Positions 1-10,900 of a stretch of 64,000 nt of DNA are shown here, piece by piece. Source of the DNA: CAYRNR01 sp964425605. Lineage in GTDB: Bacteria; Myxococcota_A; UBA796; UBA9615; CAYRNR01. The stretch spans positions 1 to 64,000 of the forward strand of contig CAYRNR010000014.1 in NCBI GenBank assembly GCA_964425605.1. The letters are read 5' to 3'. The notes under the pieces were generated by a model that saw nothing but the letters and a program-made list of their open reading frames with translations, did no database searches and had not been told where the DNA came from. A program made the translations under genes and the position numbers. Numbering within the stretch: the stretch's first letter is position 1; the number at the start of each line of letters is the position of its first letter.

Positions 1-142
1 TGTGGATTGTCGTGTCCTGCAACCATCATTCGCCCGCCGTGGATGGCTCATGGTAGGCCCAGGCAGCGAGAGTGTCAATCGGTGCGAGGAGGGGCCGCTG
101 GGGGAGCGGGGCTGGTACACTTCGGCGACCCGGAGGTGAATC

Positions 143-871
143 GTGAGCGAGCAGCGGGATGGACTGATCTTCGCCCTCGACGTGGAGACCCTGGAGGACG
201 CCAGGGCGTGGGCGGAGAGGCTGGAGGGGAGCGTCGGGTGGATCAAGATCGGGTCGCGGCTGTTCTGCGCGGAGGGGCCGCCGGTGGTGGAGGTGCTGCG
301 GCGGTACGGGTTCAAGGTGTTCCTGGATCTGAAGTTCCACGACATCCCGAACCAGGTGAAGGGGGGGTGCCGGGAGATCTCGCGGATGGGGATCAAGATG
401 CTGACGGTGCACAGCTCGGGGGGAGCGGCGATGCTGGCGGCGGCGGTGGAGGGGGCGGAGGCCGGAGCGGCGGCAGCGGGGGAGACACCGCCGACGGTGC
501 TGGCGGTGACGGTGCTGACGAGCCTGGATGGGGCGGCGCTGACGCGGATGGGGATCGAGCGGTCGCCGGCGGAGCAGGTGATGCTGCTGGCGACGATGGC
601 GCGTGAGGCGGGGGTGGGGGGGATCGTGTGTTCACCCAAGGAGCTGCCCGAGATCCGGCCTGCGCTGCCACGACCGTTCGTGCTGGTGTGCCCGGGGATT
701 CGCCCGGCTGGGGCGTCGCTGGACGACCAGGCGCGGACGGCCACGCCAGGATCGGCGATGGCGGCGGGAGCGGACCACCTGGTGGTGGGTCGCCCGATCA
801 AGGCGGCGGAGGACCCCCGTGCAGCGGCGGCGCTCATCCTGGAGCAGATGGCCGCGGGCGCGCGGGGCTGA
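143..871 (+). CDS. pyrF: Orotidine 5'-phosphate decarboxylase
   Basis: 242 aa. It decarboxylates OMP to UMP, the last step of de novo pyrimidine synthesis, in the cytoplasm. The family signature is clear: ALD near residue 11, then DLKFHDIPNQV at residues 62-72 carrying the catalytic Asp-Lys-Asp network (D62, K64, D67). The C-terminal phosphate-binding region with GAD.LVVGRPI is present, and the length matches bacterial PyrF. The start is GTG at 143, six bases after a GGAGG ribosome-binding site. An unknown gene follows 18 bp later on the same strand and may be cotranscribed. The 142 bases upstream show no supported feature apart from this ribosome-binding site. Confidence 0.95.
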   Translation: MSEQRDGLIFALDVETLEDARAWAERLEGSVGWIKIGSRLFCAEGPPVVEVLRRYGFKVFLDLKFHDIPNQVKGGCREISRMGIKMLTVHSSGGAAMLAAAVEGAEAGAAAAGETPPTVLAVTVLTSLDGAALTRMGIERSPAEQVMLLATMAREAGVGGIVCSPKELPEIRPALPRPFVLVCPGIRPAGASLDDQARTATPGSAMAAGADHLVVGRPIKAAEDPRAAAALILEQMAAGARG

Positions 872-889
872 GCGACGAACGGCGGCGCG

Positions 890-1699
890 GTGATCGAAGC
901 GAACCTGCTCGAGGAACGGGAACGGCTGTTGGAGGTGCTGGATCGGCGCCTCCAGGACGAGGCGGCGGTCCATCTGGCGACCGATCTGGGGCGCCTGTCG
1001 ACCCTGTCCATCCGAGAGCACCGGCGGCGGCGCGTGGTGGAGATCCTCGACAAGGGCTGTGACCGGATGGCGTACCTGGTGATCCGCTGGCTGTGGCGCG
1101 CGAGCCAGCGCAGGCACCCGTTCGCGCGGGAGCTGCTGCTGGACCTGGTCACGTCGCGGCCCCTGGTGGAGACCCTGGGCTACGACAAGGTCCGCGCCAT
1201 GTACACCCTGGCGCGCCGGGAGGGCGGCGACGAGATCGGCCGGCTGTTCCTGTCCAGCCCCACCGGCGCGGAGAAGATCCTGGTCAAGGGGGTGGAGGTG
1301 GAGAACCGCGCCATGGGGGACACGTCCCTGGGCATGCGCAAGGCGTACGCCCGCGGCCGGGACCGCTTCAAGCTCGATCGGCTGGTGGTGGACCTCAACC
1401 CGATGGTGATCCGCAACCTGCTGCGCAATCCCCTGCTCGTCGAACGCGACGTCGTGCGCATCGCCGCCCAGAAGCCCACGAACGGCGACGTGCTCGAGGA
1501 GGTCTATCGGTCCCCCCGCTGGATCACCCGCTACCCGGTGAAGAAGGCCCTGGTGTTCAACACCCACACGCCCGTGGACATCGCCATGGCGCTGCTGCCC
1601 CACCTGCGCCGGGCGGACCTGCGCGACGCGGCGCGGTCGTCGCAGCTGGGCGAGGAGATCTGTACGGTGGCCAGGAGGATTCTGGGGGGAATCAGCTAG
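890..1699 (+). CDS. Conserved hypothetical protein, HEAT-like helical
   Basis: 269 aa from a GTG start, 18 bp after pyrF. No signal peptide or membrane segment is visible. The protein looks all-helical. The C-terminal part has segments of the type NPxVIRNLLRNPLL, then TPVDIAMALLPHL followed by a short acidic/basic helix. This spacing resembles HEAT-like uncharacterised proteins in deltaproteobacteria, but I cannot name the family. The middle part is rich in Arg and Lys. The function is unknown. Position after pyrF suggests cotranscription, not necessarily a shared pathway. The gene converges on tatA with a 20-bp gap that holds no clear terminator. Confidence 0.75.
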   Translation: MIEANLLEERERLLEVLDRRLQDEAAVHLATDLGRLSTLSIREHRRRRVVEILDKGCDRMAYLVIRWLWRASQRRHPFARELLLDLVTSRPLVETLGYDKVRAMYTLARREGGDEIGRLFLSSPTGAEKILVKGVEVENRAMGDTSLGMRKAYARGRDRFKLDRLVVDLNPMVIRNLLRNPLLVERDVVRIAAQKPTNGDVLEEVYRSPRWITRYPVKKALVFNTHTPVDIAMALLPHLRRADLRDAARSSQLGEEICTVARRILGGIS

Positions 1700-1719
1700 C
1701 GGGCAACTCGGTCAGCGGG

Positions 1720-1917
1720 CTATTCGGTGGGCTTCTCGTCGGCTTCGGGCGTCACGTCCAGCTCCTTGCCGTCGCTGGCGGTCTTGAAGTTCTTGATGCC
1801 CTTGCCCAGGGCGGAGCCGATCTGGGGGAGCTTCCCGACGCCGAAGAAGATCATGATGATCACGAGGATCACGACCAGCTCGCCGATCCCGGGGCTCCAG
1901 AGTGCTGCAAGAGACAT
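1720..1917 (-). CDS. tatA: Twin-arginine translocase subunit TatA/TatE
   Basis: 65 aa. TatA oligomers form the pathway through which folded proteins cross the cytoplasmic membrane. One N-terminal transmembrane helix (about residues 10-27) ends in the FFG hinge. The conserved amphipathic helix KLPQIGSALGKGIKNFK follows, then a short acidic tail. The start is ATG with a GAGGG-type ribosome-binding site upstream. No tatB or tatC is adjacent, so the rest of the translocase lies elsewhere. The upstream neighbour on the same strand is the large lipoprotein at 1975-4545, 57 bp away, and cotranscription is possible. Confidence 0.93.
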   Translation of the reverse strand: MSLAALWSPGIGELVVILVIIMIFFGVGKLPQIGSALGKGIKNFKTASDGKELDVTPEADEKPTE

Positions 1918-1974
1918 GGTGTCCCTCCTCGCGGGTGTTCACGCGCTCAACAATAGCACGGAGGGGGCAGGGAT

Positions 1975-4545
<2,571 letters not shown>

Positions 4546-4575
4546 ACGTTTCTTCCCCTTGTAGTTTGGGGTGGA

Positions 4576-4605
4576 AGACTAGGACGCGCGCGACAAGGGT
4601 GTCAA
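4576..4605 (-). promoter_or_regulatory. Sigma70-like promoter of the MopE-like lipoprotein gene
   Basis: Reading the minus strand, a perfect -35 hexamer TTGACA (4600-4605) is followed by an 18-bp spacer and TAGTCT (4576-4581) as a weak -10. The gene's ATG is 31 bases further on, with a purine-rich ribosome-binding site. This is supported by pattern only. Confidence 0.5.
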
Positions 4606-4614
4606 GTCGCGCGC
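4586..4614. promoter_or_regulatory. 9-bp inverted repeat overlapping the -35 box
   Basis: GCGCGCGAC (4586-4594) and its exact complement GTCGCGCGC (4606-4614) are separated by 11 bases that contain the TTGACA -35 hexamer. Position and symmetry suggest a repressor operator. A GC-rich hairpin is the alternative. Confidence 0.45.
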
Positions 4615-4643
4615 ACGAGACAATCAAGTCTGCTCCAACCCCC

Positions 4644-4672
4644 TTGTACGGGGGGGTGACCGACGGTAGACT
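4644..4672 (+). promoter_or_regulatory. Possible promoter of the Cys-rich lipoprotein gene
   Basis: TTGTAC (4644-4649), a 17-bp G-rich spacer and TAGACT (4667-4672) lie 68 bases upstream of the ATG at 4740. The match to the sigma70 consensus is only moderate. The spacing and the divergent position relative to the 4576-4605 promoter support it. Confidence 0.35.
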
Positions 4673-4739
4673 ACGCGCCATTGTCAGGAAAAATCATGCG
4701 GGATCCGCAAGCGATTCCGGAGGCCCAAGGGAGGCCCAC

Positions 4740-5525
4740 ATGAACGTTCGATGGCTGGCTGCGCTGATCATTGCTGCGGGAATCGCATTCTCCGGTTGCA
4801 AGAGTGAGGAGCAGTGCTGGATCGATCACGCCGCCAACACCTCGTTCTGCAACGACGATTTCTACGGGTGCTGGGCGGACGCCGAGAACCGCTACGAGGC
4901 CACGGCCTGCTACAACGACACCTACGACACCTGCATGGACGAGTCCCAGATGACCCTGTGGGAGTGCACAGGCGACCTGTCCTGCGCCGAGACCGCCGTG
5001 GACTGCGTGGACGAGTGCGGCACCGACGAGGCCTGCGCCGAGGCGTGCAACGCCGAGTTCGACACCTGCTGGGGTGGCGACGGCTGCGTCGGCGACCGGT
5101 TCACGTGTGACCTGGGGTGCGAGGTCTGGGACGACGCCTGCCTCGACGCCTGCAAGGTCGACATGTTCGTGTGCAGCGGCGGTACGTCGTGCGAGCAGGT
5201 CGAGGTCGACAGTGGCACGACCTGGGAGTGCGAGGGCGAGGGCTGGTACGACTGGGTCTGCGAAGAGACCTGCAACGCCTTCAGCAACTACTGCGCGGCC
5301 CAGGCCGAGTGCAAGGAGCCCATCGAGGTGGGGGACAACTGCCCGCCCGACAAGCTGCTGGACCTCGACGTGCGCGAGGAGTTCCTGGTCTACATCGACG
5401 CGATGATGCTCTGCGAGGAGGACCGCCGTATCTGCACCATGTGCTGCTACGACGTGGACTACCACGACGAGATCAGCTGCTCGGACATCGACTGGGAAGC
5501 CATGGCCGCCGACTTCCCGATCTAG
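4740..5525 (+). CDS. Cysteine-rich putative lipoprotein
   Basis: 261 aa. The N-terminus MNVRWLAALI plus lipobox FSGC (lipidated C20) marks a lipoprotein. The mature part contains about 30 cysteines in roughly 240 residues, spaced irregularly as CxxxC, CxxxxxxC and DxC. It is also very acidic. No known domain is recognised. Such density implies many disulfides in the periplasm or on the surface, or metal binding. The ATG at 4740 follows GGGAGGCCCAC, a good ribosome-binding site. In-frame codons further upstream would hide the signal peptide and are not used. It is transcribed divergently from the MopE-like lipoprotein gene, with which it may share regulation. Confidence 0.8.
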   Translation: MNVRWLAALIIAAGIAFSGCKSEEQCWIDHAANTSFCNDDFYGCWADAENRYEATACYNDTYDTCMDESQMTLWECTGDLSCAETAVDCVDECGTDEACAEACNAEFDTCWGGDGCVGDRFTCDLGCEVWDDACLDACKVDMFVCSGGTSCEQVEVDSGTTWECEGEGWYDWVCEETCNAFSNYCAAQAECKEPIEVGDNCPPDKLLDLDVREEFLVYIDAMMLCEEDRRICTMCCYDVDYHDEISCSDIDWEAMAADFPI

Positions 5526-5538
5526 GCGCGAAGCGCCT
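5524..5538. terminator. Short hairpin between convergent genes
   Basis: AGGCGC-GAA-GCGCCT is a perfect 6-bp stem with a 3-base loop. It begins within the stop codon of the Cys-rich lipoprotein gene and lies between convergent genes. No T tract follows, so intrinsic termination is uncertain. Confidence 0.35.
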
Positions 5539-5564
5539 CCCCCACCCGCTCCCGCACCCGAAAA

Positions 5565-6530
5565 CTACCCCGGCCAGCTCCCGTATGGGGGCCGCACCAC
5601 GCCTGCATCCGTGACGAATGCCGTCACCCGATCCGCCGGCGTCACGTCGAACACCGGGTTGAACACCGGGGTGTCCGGCTGGGCCACCTGTACGCCGGCG
5701 AGGGTGCGCACCTCGTCGGCGCTGCGCTGCTCGATCTCGATGGCGCCGCCGTCCGCGGTCTGCCGGTCCAGGGTGCTCAGGGGGATGGCCACGTAGAACG
5801 GGACGCCTGCGGCGGCGGCGTTCACGGCCAGCGAGAGGGTGCCTACCTTGTTGGCGACGTCGCCGTTGAGGACGACACGGTCCGCGCCGAGGATCACCAG
5901 ATCCACGCCCCCGGAGGCCAGCAGGCCCGCGGCAGCGGAGTCCGCGAGCAAGCAGCGCTCGATGCCCTCCTGGCCCAGCTCCCACGCCGTCAGGCGAGCC
6001 CCCTGTAGCCAGGGGCGGGTTTCCGTGCAGTACACCCGCTCGAGGCGGCCGTCGCGGTGTGCCGCCCGGATCACGGCCAGCGCCGTCCCGTCGCCACCTG
6101 TGGCGAGGGCGCCGGTGTTGCAGTGGGTGAGGATGCGGGCCCCCGCGGGCACGAGGTCCAGGCCCGCCTGGCCGATGGCGTCACAGGATCGGCGGTCCTC
6201 GTCCCACAGCGCGAGCGCCCGCTGCTCCATGGCCTCGACGTCCGGAGCGTGCGCCAGGACGTCGTCCACGGCCGAGGCCAGGTTCACCGCGGTGGGCCGC
6301 GCCCCCTTCAGCGACGCTGCCACGGCCTGGAGGTCATCCCCCCGGCGCGCCGCCAGGACGAGGCCCAGCGCCGCACAGAGGCCGATCGCCGGGGCACCCC
6401 GCACGGCCATCTCCCGGATGGCCTGGGCGGCGTCCTCGGCGGTCTGACAGTCACGCCAGCGCTCGGTATGGGGGAGCAGGGCCTGATCGAGGACCTTCAG
6501 CCGGCCCTCTTCCCAGCGCAGGGGCGTCAT
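5565..6530 (-). CDS. mtnA: S-methyl-5-thioribose-1-phosphate isomerase
   Basis: 321 aa. It isomerises methylthioribose 1-phosphate to methylthioribulose 1-phosphate in the methionine salvage pathway. The family motifs are present: RGAPAIG near the N-terminus, ILTHCNTGALAT with the catalytic Cys, and ILGADRVVLNGDVANKVGT with the catalytic Asp. The length fits. The related eIF2B-like ribose-1,5-bisphosphate isomerases are an alternative, but the Cys motif favours MtnA. The ATG at 6530 shares one base with the hutI stop codon (TGATG), so translation is probably coupled. No other methionine salvage gene is in the window. Confidence 0.9.
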   Translation of the reverse strand: MTPLRWEEGRLKVLDQALLPHTERWRDCQTAEDAAQAIREMAVRGAPAIGLCAALGLVLAARRGDDLQAVAASLKGARPTAVNLASAVDDVLAHAPDVEAMEQRALALWDEDRRSCDAIGQAGLDLVPAGARILTHCNTGALATGGDGTALAVIRAAHRDGRLERVYCTETRPWLQGARLTAWELGQEGIERCLLADSAAAGLLASGGVDLVILGADRVVLNGDVANKVGTLSLAVNAAAAGVPFYVAIPLSTLDRQTADGGAIEIEQRSADEVRTLAGVQVAQPDTPVFNPVFDVTPADRVTAFVTDAGVVRPPYGSWPG

Positions 6531-7756
6531 CACAGCCCGACGAGCTTTCCGTTCTTGACGACCGCGCAGCCGATGCAGTCTCCGAACCAGTACACGAGAT
6601 CCCGGTGGTCGCGGACGCCGAACACCGCCAGGTCGGCGCGCAGGCCCGGCTCGATGCGCCCGCGGTCGCGACCCAGGTCGAGGGCCCGCGCCGCGTTGGA
6701 CGTGATGGCGGTCAGCGCCTCGGGCACGGTGAGCTTCCACTGCACGCAGGCCATGGAGGCCATCAGCAACAGCGCAGAGGTGGGCGAACTCCCGGGGTTG
6801 AGGTCGGTGGACAGGGCGATGGGTACGCGGGCCTTGCGCAGGGCGGCCACCGGCGGGGCCGGGGATCCCAGGAAGTACGCGGCCCCGGGCAGCAGCACGG
6901 CCACGGTCCCGGCCCGGGCCATGGACGCAATCCCCGCTGCATCGACGAACTCCAGGTGGTCCGCGGACGCGGCCCCCATCTCACCGGCGAGGCGACCGCC
7001 GCCGCCAGCGGTGAGTTGGTCCGCGTGGACCTTCAGCCCGAGACCAGCGCGGCGAGCCCGCTCCAGCACCCGCCGCGTCTCGTCCACGTCGAATGCGAGG
7101 CCCGGCTCGCAGAACACGTCGCAGAAGCGCGCCAGGTTGTGCTTGATCACCGCGGGCATCATCTCCTCGAGCACCACCCGCAGGTATCCGTCGCGATCGT
7201 CGCGCCACTCCGCCGGGACCGTATGGGCGCCGAGGAAGGTGGGGACCACGTCCCAGGGGCCCTCCCGGTGAAGGTCGCACGATACGGAGAGGATCTTGAG
7301 CTCGGTCTCCACGTCGAGGCCGTAGCCGGATTTGGACTCCACCGTGGTCACGCCGTTGGAGAGCAACTTGCGCAGCCGGTGCCGTCCCAGGTCGGCGAGC
7401 TGCTGCTTCGTGGCCTTGCGCGTCTCGCGGACCGTCCCGTGTATCCCTCCACCCGAGGCGAGGATCTCCTCGTAGCTCGCGCCGGTGAGCCGCTGGGCGA
7501 ACTCGCCCGCCCTCGAGCCGGCGAAGACCAGGTGCGTGTGGCAGTCGACGAGCCCGGGGAGCACGACGCCGCGACGAGCGTCGAGCACGTCCCCGTCGAT
7601 GGGCGGCGAGAGGTCCGCCGGGATCTCCTTCTCCGGACCGACCCAGAGGATTCGATCGCCGCTGCACACCACCGCGCCGTCGGCGATCACCGGGAAGCCC
7701 GCCGTCACCGGCACCACCTCCGACGCGTTGACGATCCACAGAGTCGGCTCGTTCAC
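6530..7756 (-). CDS. hutI: Imidazolonepropionase
   Basis: 408 aa. It hydrolyses 4-imidazolone-5-propanoate to N-formimidoyl-L-glutamate, the third step of histidine degradation. It is a metal-dependent amidohydrolase in the cytoplasm. Motifs seen are VDCHTHLVFAGSR (metal-binding His pair), a substrate-binding region with ESKSGYGL, FLGAHTVP, KVHADQLT and STDLNPGSSPT. The length is typical. The start is GTG at 7756 after GGAGGTGCC. hutH, hutU and hutG/F are absent nearby. Instead the gene is coupled by overlap to mtnA, an unusual pairing of histidine degradation with methionine salvage. Confidence 0.93.
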   Translation of the reverse strand: MNEPTLWIVNASEVVPVTAGFPVIADGAVVCSGDRILWVGPEKEIPADLSPPIDGDVLDARRGVVLPGLVDCHTHLVFAGSRAGEFAQRLTGASYEEILASGGGIHGTVRETRKATKQQLADLGRHRLRKLLSNGVTTVESKSGYGLDVETELKILSVSCDLHREGPWDVVPTFLGAHTVPAEWRDDRDGYLRVVLEEMMPAVIKHNLARFCDVFCEPGLAFDVDETRRVLERARRAGLGLKVHADQLTAGGGGRLAGEMGAASADHLEFVDAAGIASMARAGTVAVLLPGAAYFLGSPAPPVAALRKARVPIALSTDLNPGSSPTSALLLMASMACVQWKLTVPEALTAITSNAARALDLGRDRGRIEPGLRADLAVFGVRDHRDLVYWFGDCIGCAVVKNGKLVGL

Positions 7757-7850
7757 GGCACCTCCATCCTCGACCCCACGACTACAAGTCTACCTCCACG
7801 ATAGGCATTGGGTAAGGCCCCGAGGAGGGGATTCGGAGAACCAGCACGGT

Positions 7851-7872
7851 TTGCCAACGGATTTGTTGGCAA
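7851..7872. terminator. Stem-loop downstream of the minus-strand lipoprotein operon
   Basis: TTGCCAAC (7851-7858) and GTTGGCAA (7865-7872) form a perfect 8-bp stem with a 6-base loop, in the gap between the lipoprotein stop at 7945 and hutI. Together with the hairpin at 7887-7911 it may end the upstream operon. No strong T tract is seen. An operator for hutI is the alternative. Confidence 0.4.
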
Positions 7873-7886
7873 CTGCTCGGAACGGA

Positions 7887-7911
7887 CGAACTCGCCAACC
7901 ATGCGAGTTCG
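7887..7911. terminator. Second, stronger stem-loop after the lipoprotein operon
   Basis: CGAACTCGC (7887-7895) and GCGAGTTCG (7903-7911) form a perfect 9-bp stem with a 7-base loop, 33 bases beyond the stop codon at 7945. The position fits an operon end on the minus strand. A U-rich tail is missing, so 3'-end stabilisation or factor-dependent termination is equally possible. Confidence 0.45.
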
Positions 7912-7944
7912 GTGTCGTGCAAGGGGAGGGACCGGCGGAAGGGC

Positions 7945-10900
7945 TCAGGCGTCGCTCTCGTCCGTGTCCTCGGCGTCGGCACAGCCCGGGTCGTTGCCGT
8001 CGATGAGCAGATCGCCGTCGTCGTCCACGCCGTTGCCGCACTCGGCGGCGATGGTGGCGCCATTCTCGAAGTCGGACATGTAGAAGTAGCAGTCCGGGTC
8101 TTCCTCGTCGATCCAGCCGTCACCGTCGTTGTCCGCACCGTCGGCGCAGTTGGGACCGGCCTCCTGATCGATCAGGGCATCGGTGCACTCCGGATCTTCG
8201 CTGTCGGTGAACCCGTCCAGGTCGTTGTCGGCGCCGTCGTTGCACTCGGTGAGGCCGAAGTCGCCCGCGTCCTCGTCGCCGTTGTTGTCGCAGTCGGGAT
8301 CGGCTTCGTCGATCCAGCCGTCGCCGTCGTTGTCGGTGGCGTCCACGCAGCTCCAGTGGGGGTCGGTCTCGTCGGCGTCCTCGGCGGACTCGCAGCCCAG
8401 GTCGTTGCCGTCGATGAGCCCGTCACCGTCGTTGTCGGCTCCGTCCGCGCACTCCCAGCTGCTCACGTCCAGCCCCATCTCGGCGCCGGCGAGCCAGTAG
8501 TAGCAGTCCGGGTCTTCCTCGTCGATCCAGCCGTCACCGTCGTTGTCGGTGCCGTCCTCGCACTCGCTGGCGGCCTCCTGCACGTCGTAGGCGTCCTCGC
8601 ACTGGGCGTCGAAGCCGTCGATGTCGCCGTCGCCGTCGTCGTCGAGGCCGTTGTGACACTCGGTCTCGGTGCCACCGCCGGTGACCTCCGGGATGTCGTC
8701 CACGCAGGTCGGGTCCTCCATGTCGATCCAGCCGTCACCGTCGTTGTCCACCCCGTCGCCGCAAGACGCGTGGGGATCCTCCTCGGAGGTGTCCTCGGCG
8801 TCGGAGCAGCCCGGGTCGTGGCCGTCGATGAGGCCGTCGAGGTCGTCGTCCTGGCCGTTGGCGCAGGGCCAGCTGGCCACGTTGAGGTCGTCCTCGTCCA
8901 CGAAGCCCCAGTAGTAGCAGTCCGGGTCTTCCTCATCGATCCAGCCGTCACCGTCGTCGTCGAGGCCGTTCTCGCAGCCGGTGGTCGCCTCGATGTTGTC
9001 GTTCTCGTCGACGCAGTCGGGGTCGTCCGGATAGTCGGTGAAGCCGTCGCCGTCGTCGTCCACGGTGTTGGAGCACTGCGGGTTCTCGCTCACGGCGTTC
9101 CAGCCGCCGGTGACGGGGTCGGCGCACTGCACGTCGTTGCCGTCCACGTCGCCGTCGCCGTCGTTGTCCACGCCGTCGGCGCAGGGACCGAGATCGTCGT
9201 TGTCCTCGGTGACGTCGTCGCCGTCGTCGCAGCCCGGGTCGCCCCACAGCGACTCGTCCAGGTCCTCGGTCAGCGGGTTGTCCTCGACGTAGTCGATCCA
9301 GCCGTCCATGTCGTTGTCGCGGCCGTCGCTGCACAGCGGGTCCTGCATGGCCTCCCAGAAGTTCTCCGTGTTCTGGCCGCCGCAGACGACGGCGTCGGCG
9401 CAGGCCCAGTCGTCACAGTCGACCGCGCCGTCGGCGTCGTTGTCGATGCCGTCCTGGCAGTTGGAGACCGTGAAGAAGTAGGACTGATAGCCGTGCTGAG
9501 CGTCGGCGATCATGTTGCCGTGGAGCTCGTTGATCGGCACCGGGCTCATCCGGTGCTTGTTGAACGCGATGATGCCCCAGCCCGACGTCCGGTAGACCTC
9601 GGAGGACTGGTAGTCCTCGTCGATGCCGATGGACGGGGCGATGTCCGGAAGCGCTGCCAGGGCCTCTGGCGGCAGGCAGATGCGCTCCTGGTGGTGCCAC
9701 GCGTGCGCCACGAGGCGGTACGAGGACACCCAGCCGAGGCTCATGGGCAGGGCCGGCTCGTACACGTCGATGCTGGCGGTGACGAAGTCGTCCTTGCAGA
9801 AGCAGTCGCTGTCCGCGTCGTCGGTGAGGTCGTCGCCGTCGTTGTCCTCGCCGTCGAAGCAGGAGTCGCGGTCGCCCTCGCGCTCACCGCATTCGTCCTC
9901 CCACAGGATGGGCTTGCCCTTGCAGGCGGTGACCACGCCGTCCTCGTCGAACCGCTTCCAGTCCTCCGCAGTCATGGTCACACCGGCGTAGTCGTTGGGA
10001 TCGATGTGCATCGGGAAGGAGAAGTACAGGTCCAGCGCCCAGGGGAAGCCGGTGCCCGCGTTGGGGTCGCCCTCCTCGGTGTCGGGCACGGTGATCACGT
10101 ACTCCCAGGGATCGGCGACGCCGTTGCCGTTGCCGTCGGTGTCGAAGCCGTCCACCTGGGTACCGTAGGAGGTACCGCCGTCGGCGCGCACGAACATGGG
10201 CTTGCCCATGGGGATGACGTTCTCGCCGCCGGTGTCGAAGTTCTCGTAGTAACGAACGTCCGGGTCGAAGAAGAAGGGGAAGACCGTCTCCTCGGGGAGC
10301 ATGACCTCGGTGCTTCCCTGCTCGAGCTCCAGGGCGTCGAAGAACTCCAGCTCGTGCTCGAAGGGATCGTCGGGATCCATCGGCAGGCCGAAGCTCGTGA
10401 TGGTGCGCACCAGGCGCGCACGGTAGGCGGTGGTGGTCAGCTCGATGCCGACGACCTCGCCCCCCTCGATCATGTCCTCGCTCTGTACCGAGGTCTCGTA
10501 GGGCGGGGAGCCCAGGGGCCGCATGACACCCTGCCAGGTGAAGTCCAGGGGAAGCTCGCTGGGCGCGAGGTCGAACCCGTCGTGGGTCAGGCCCATCGCC
10601 AGGTTGGCGTCGATGTGGTAGTAGCGCACGCACCCCGTGGGGGCGTCGTCCGAGTCGTCGCCCGTGCCCCAGAAGTAGCCACAGCTGATGTCGTTGGAGT
10701 CGATGTTCCCGTCTTCGTCGTTGTCGATGCCGTCGCTGCAGGTGTCCACGTCCGGGTTCGGGTCCCCGGTGATCTCGTCGCGGCCGAAGGCGCCGGCGAA
10801 GCAGGCCTGGCCCGCGGGGCGCTCGTACTCGATGCGCAGGAACGCGGCGTCGGTGTTCTGGAAGTCGGTGGGATCGCCCACGTAGTTGCAGATGGGCTCG

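Noticed and set aside
1..412. Minus-strand open frame at the left edge
   Set aside because: It lies mostly opposite pyrF, has Pro/Arg/His-rich shadow composition and shows no ribosome-binding site.
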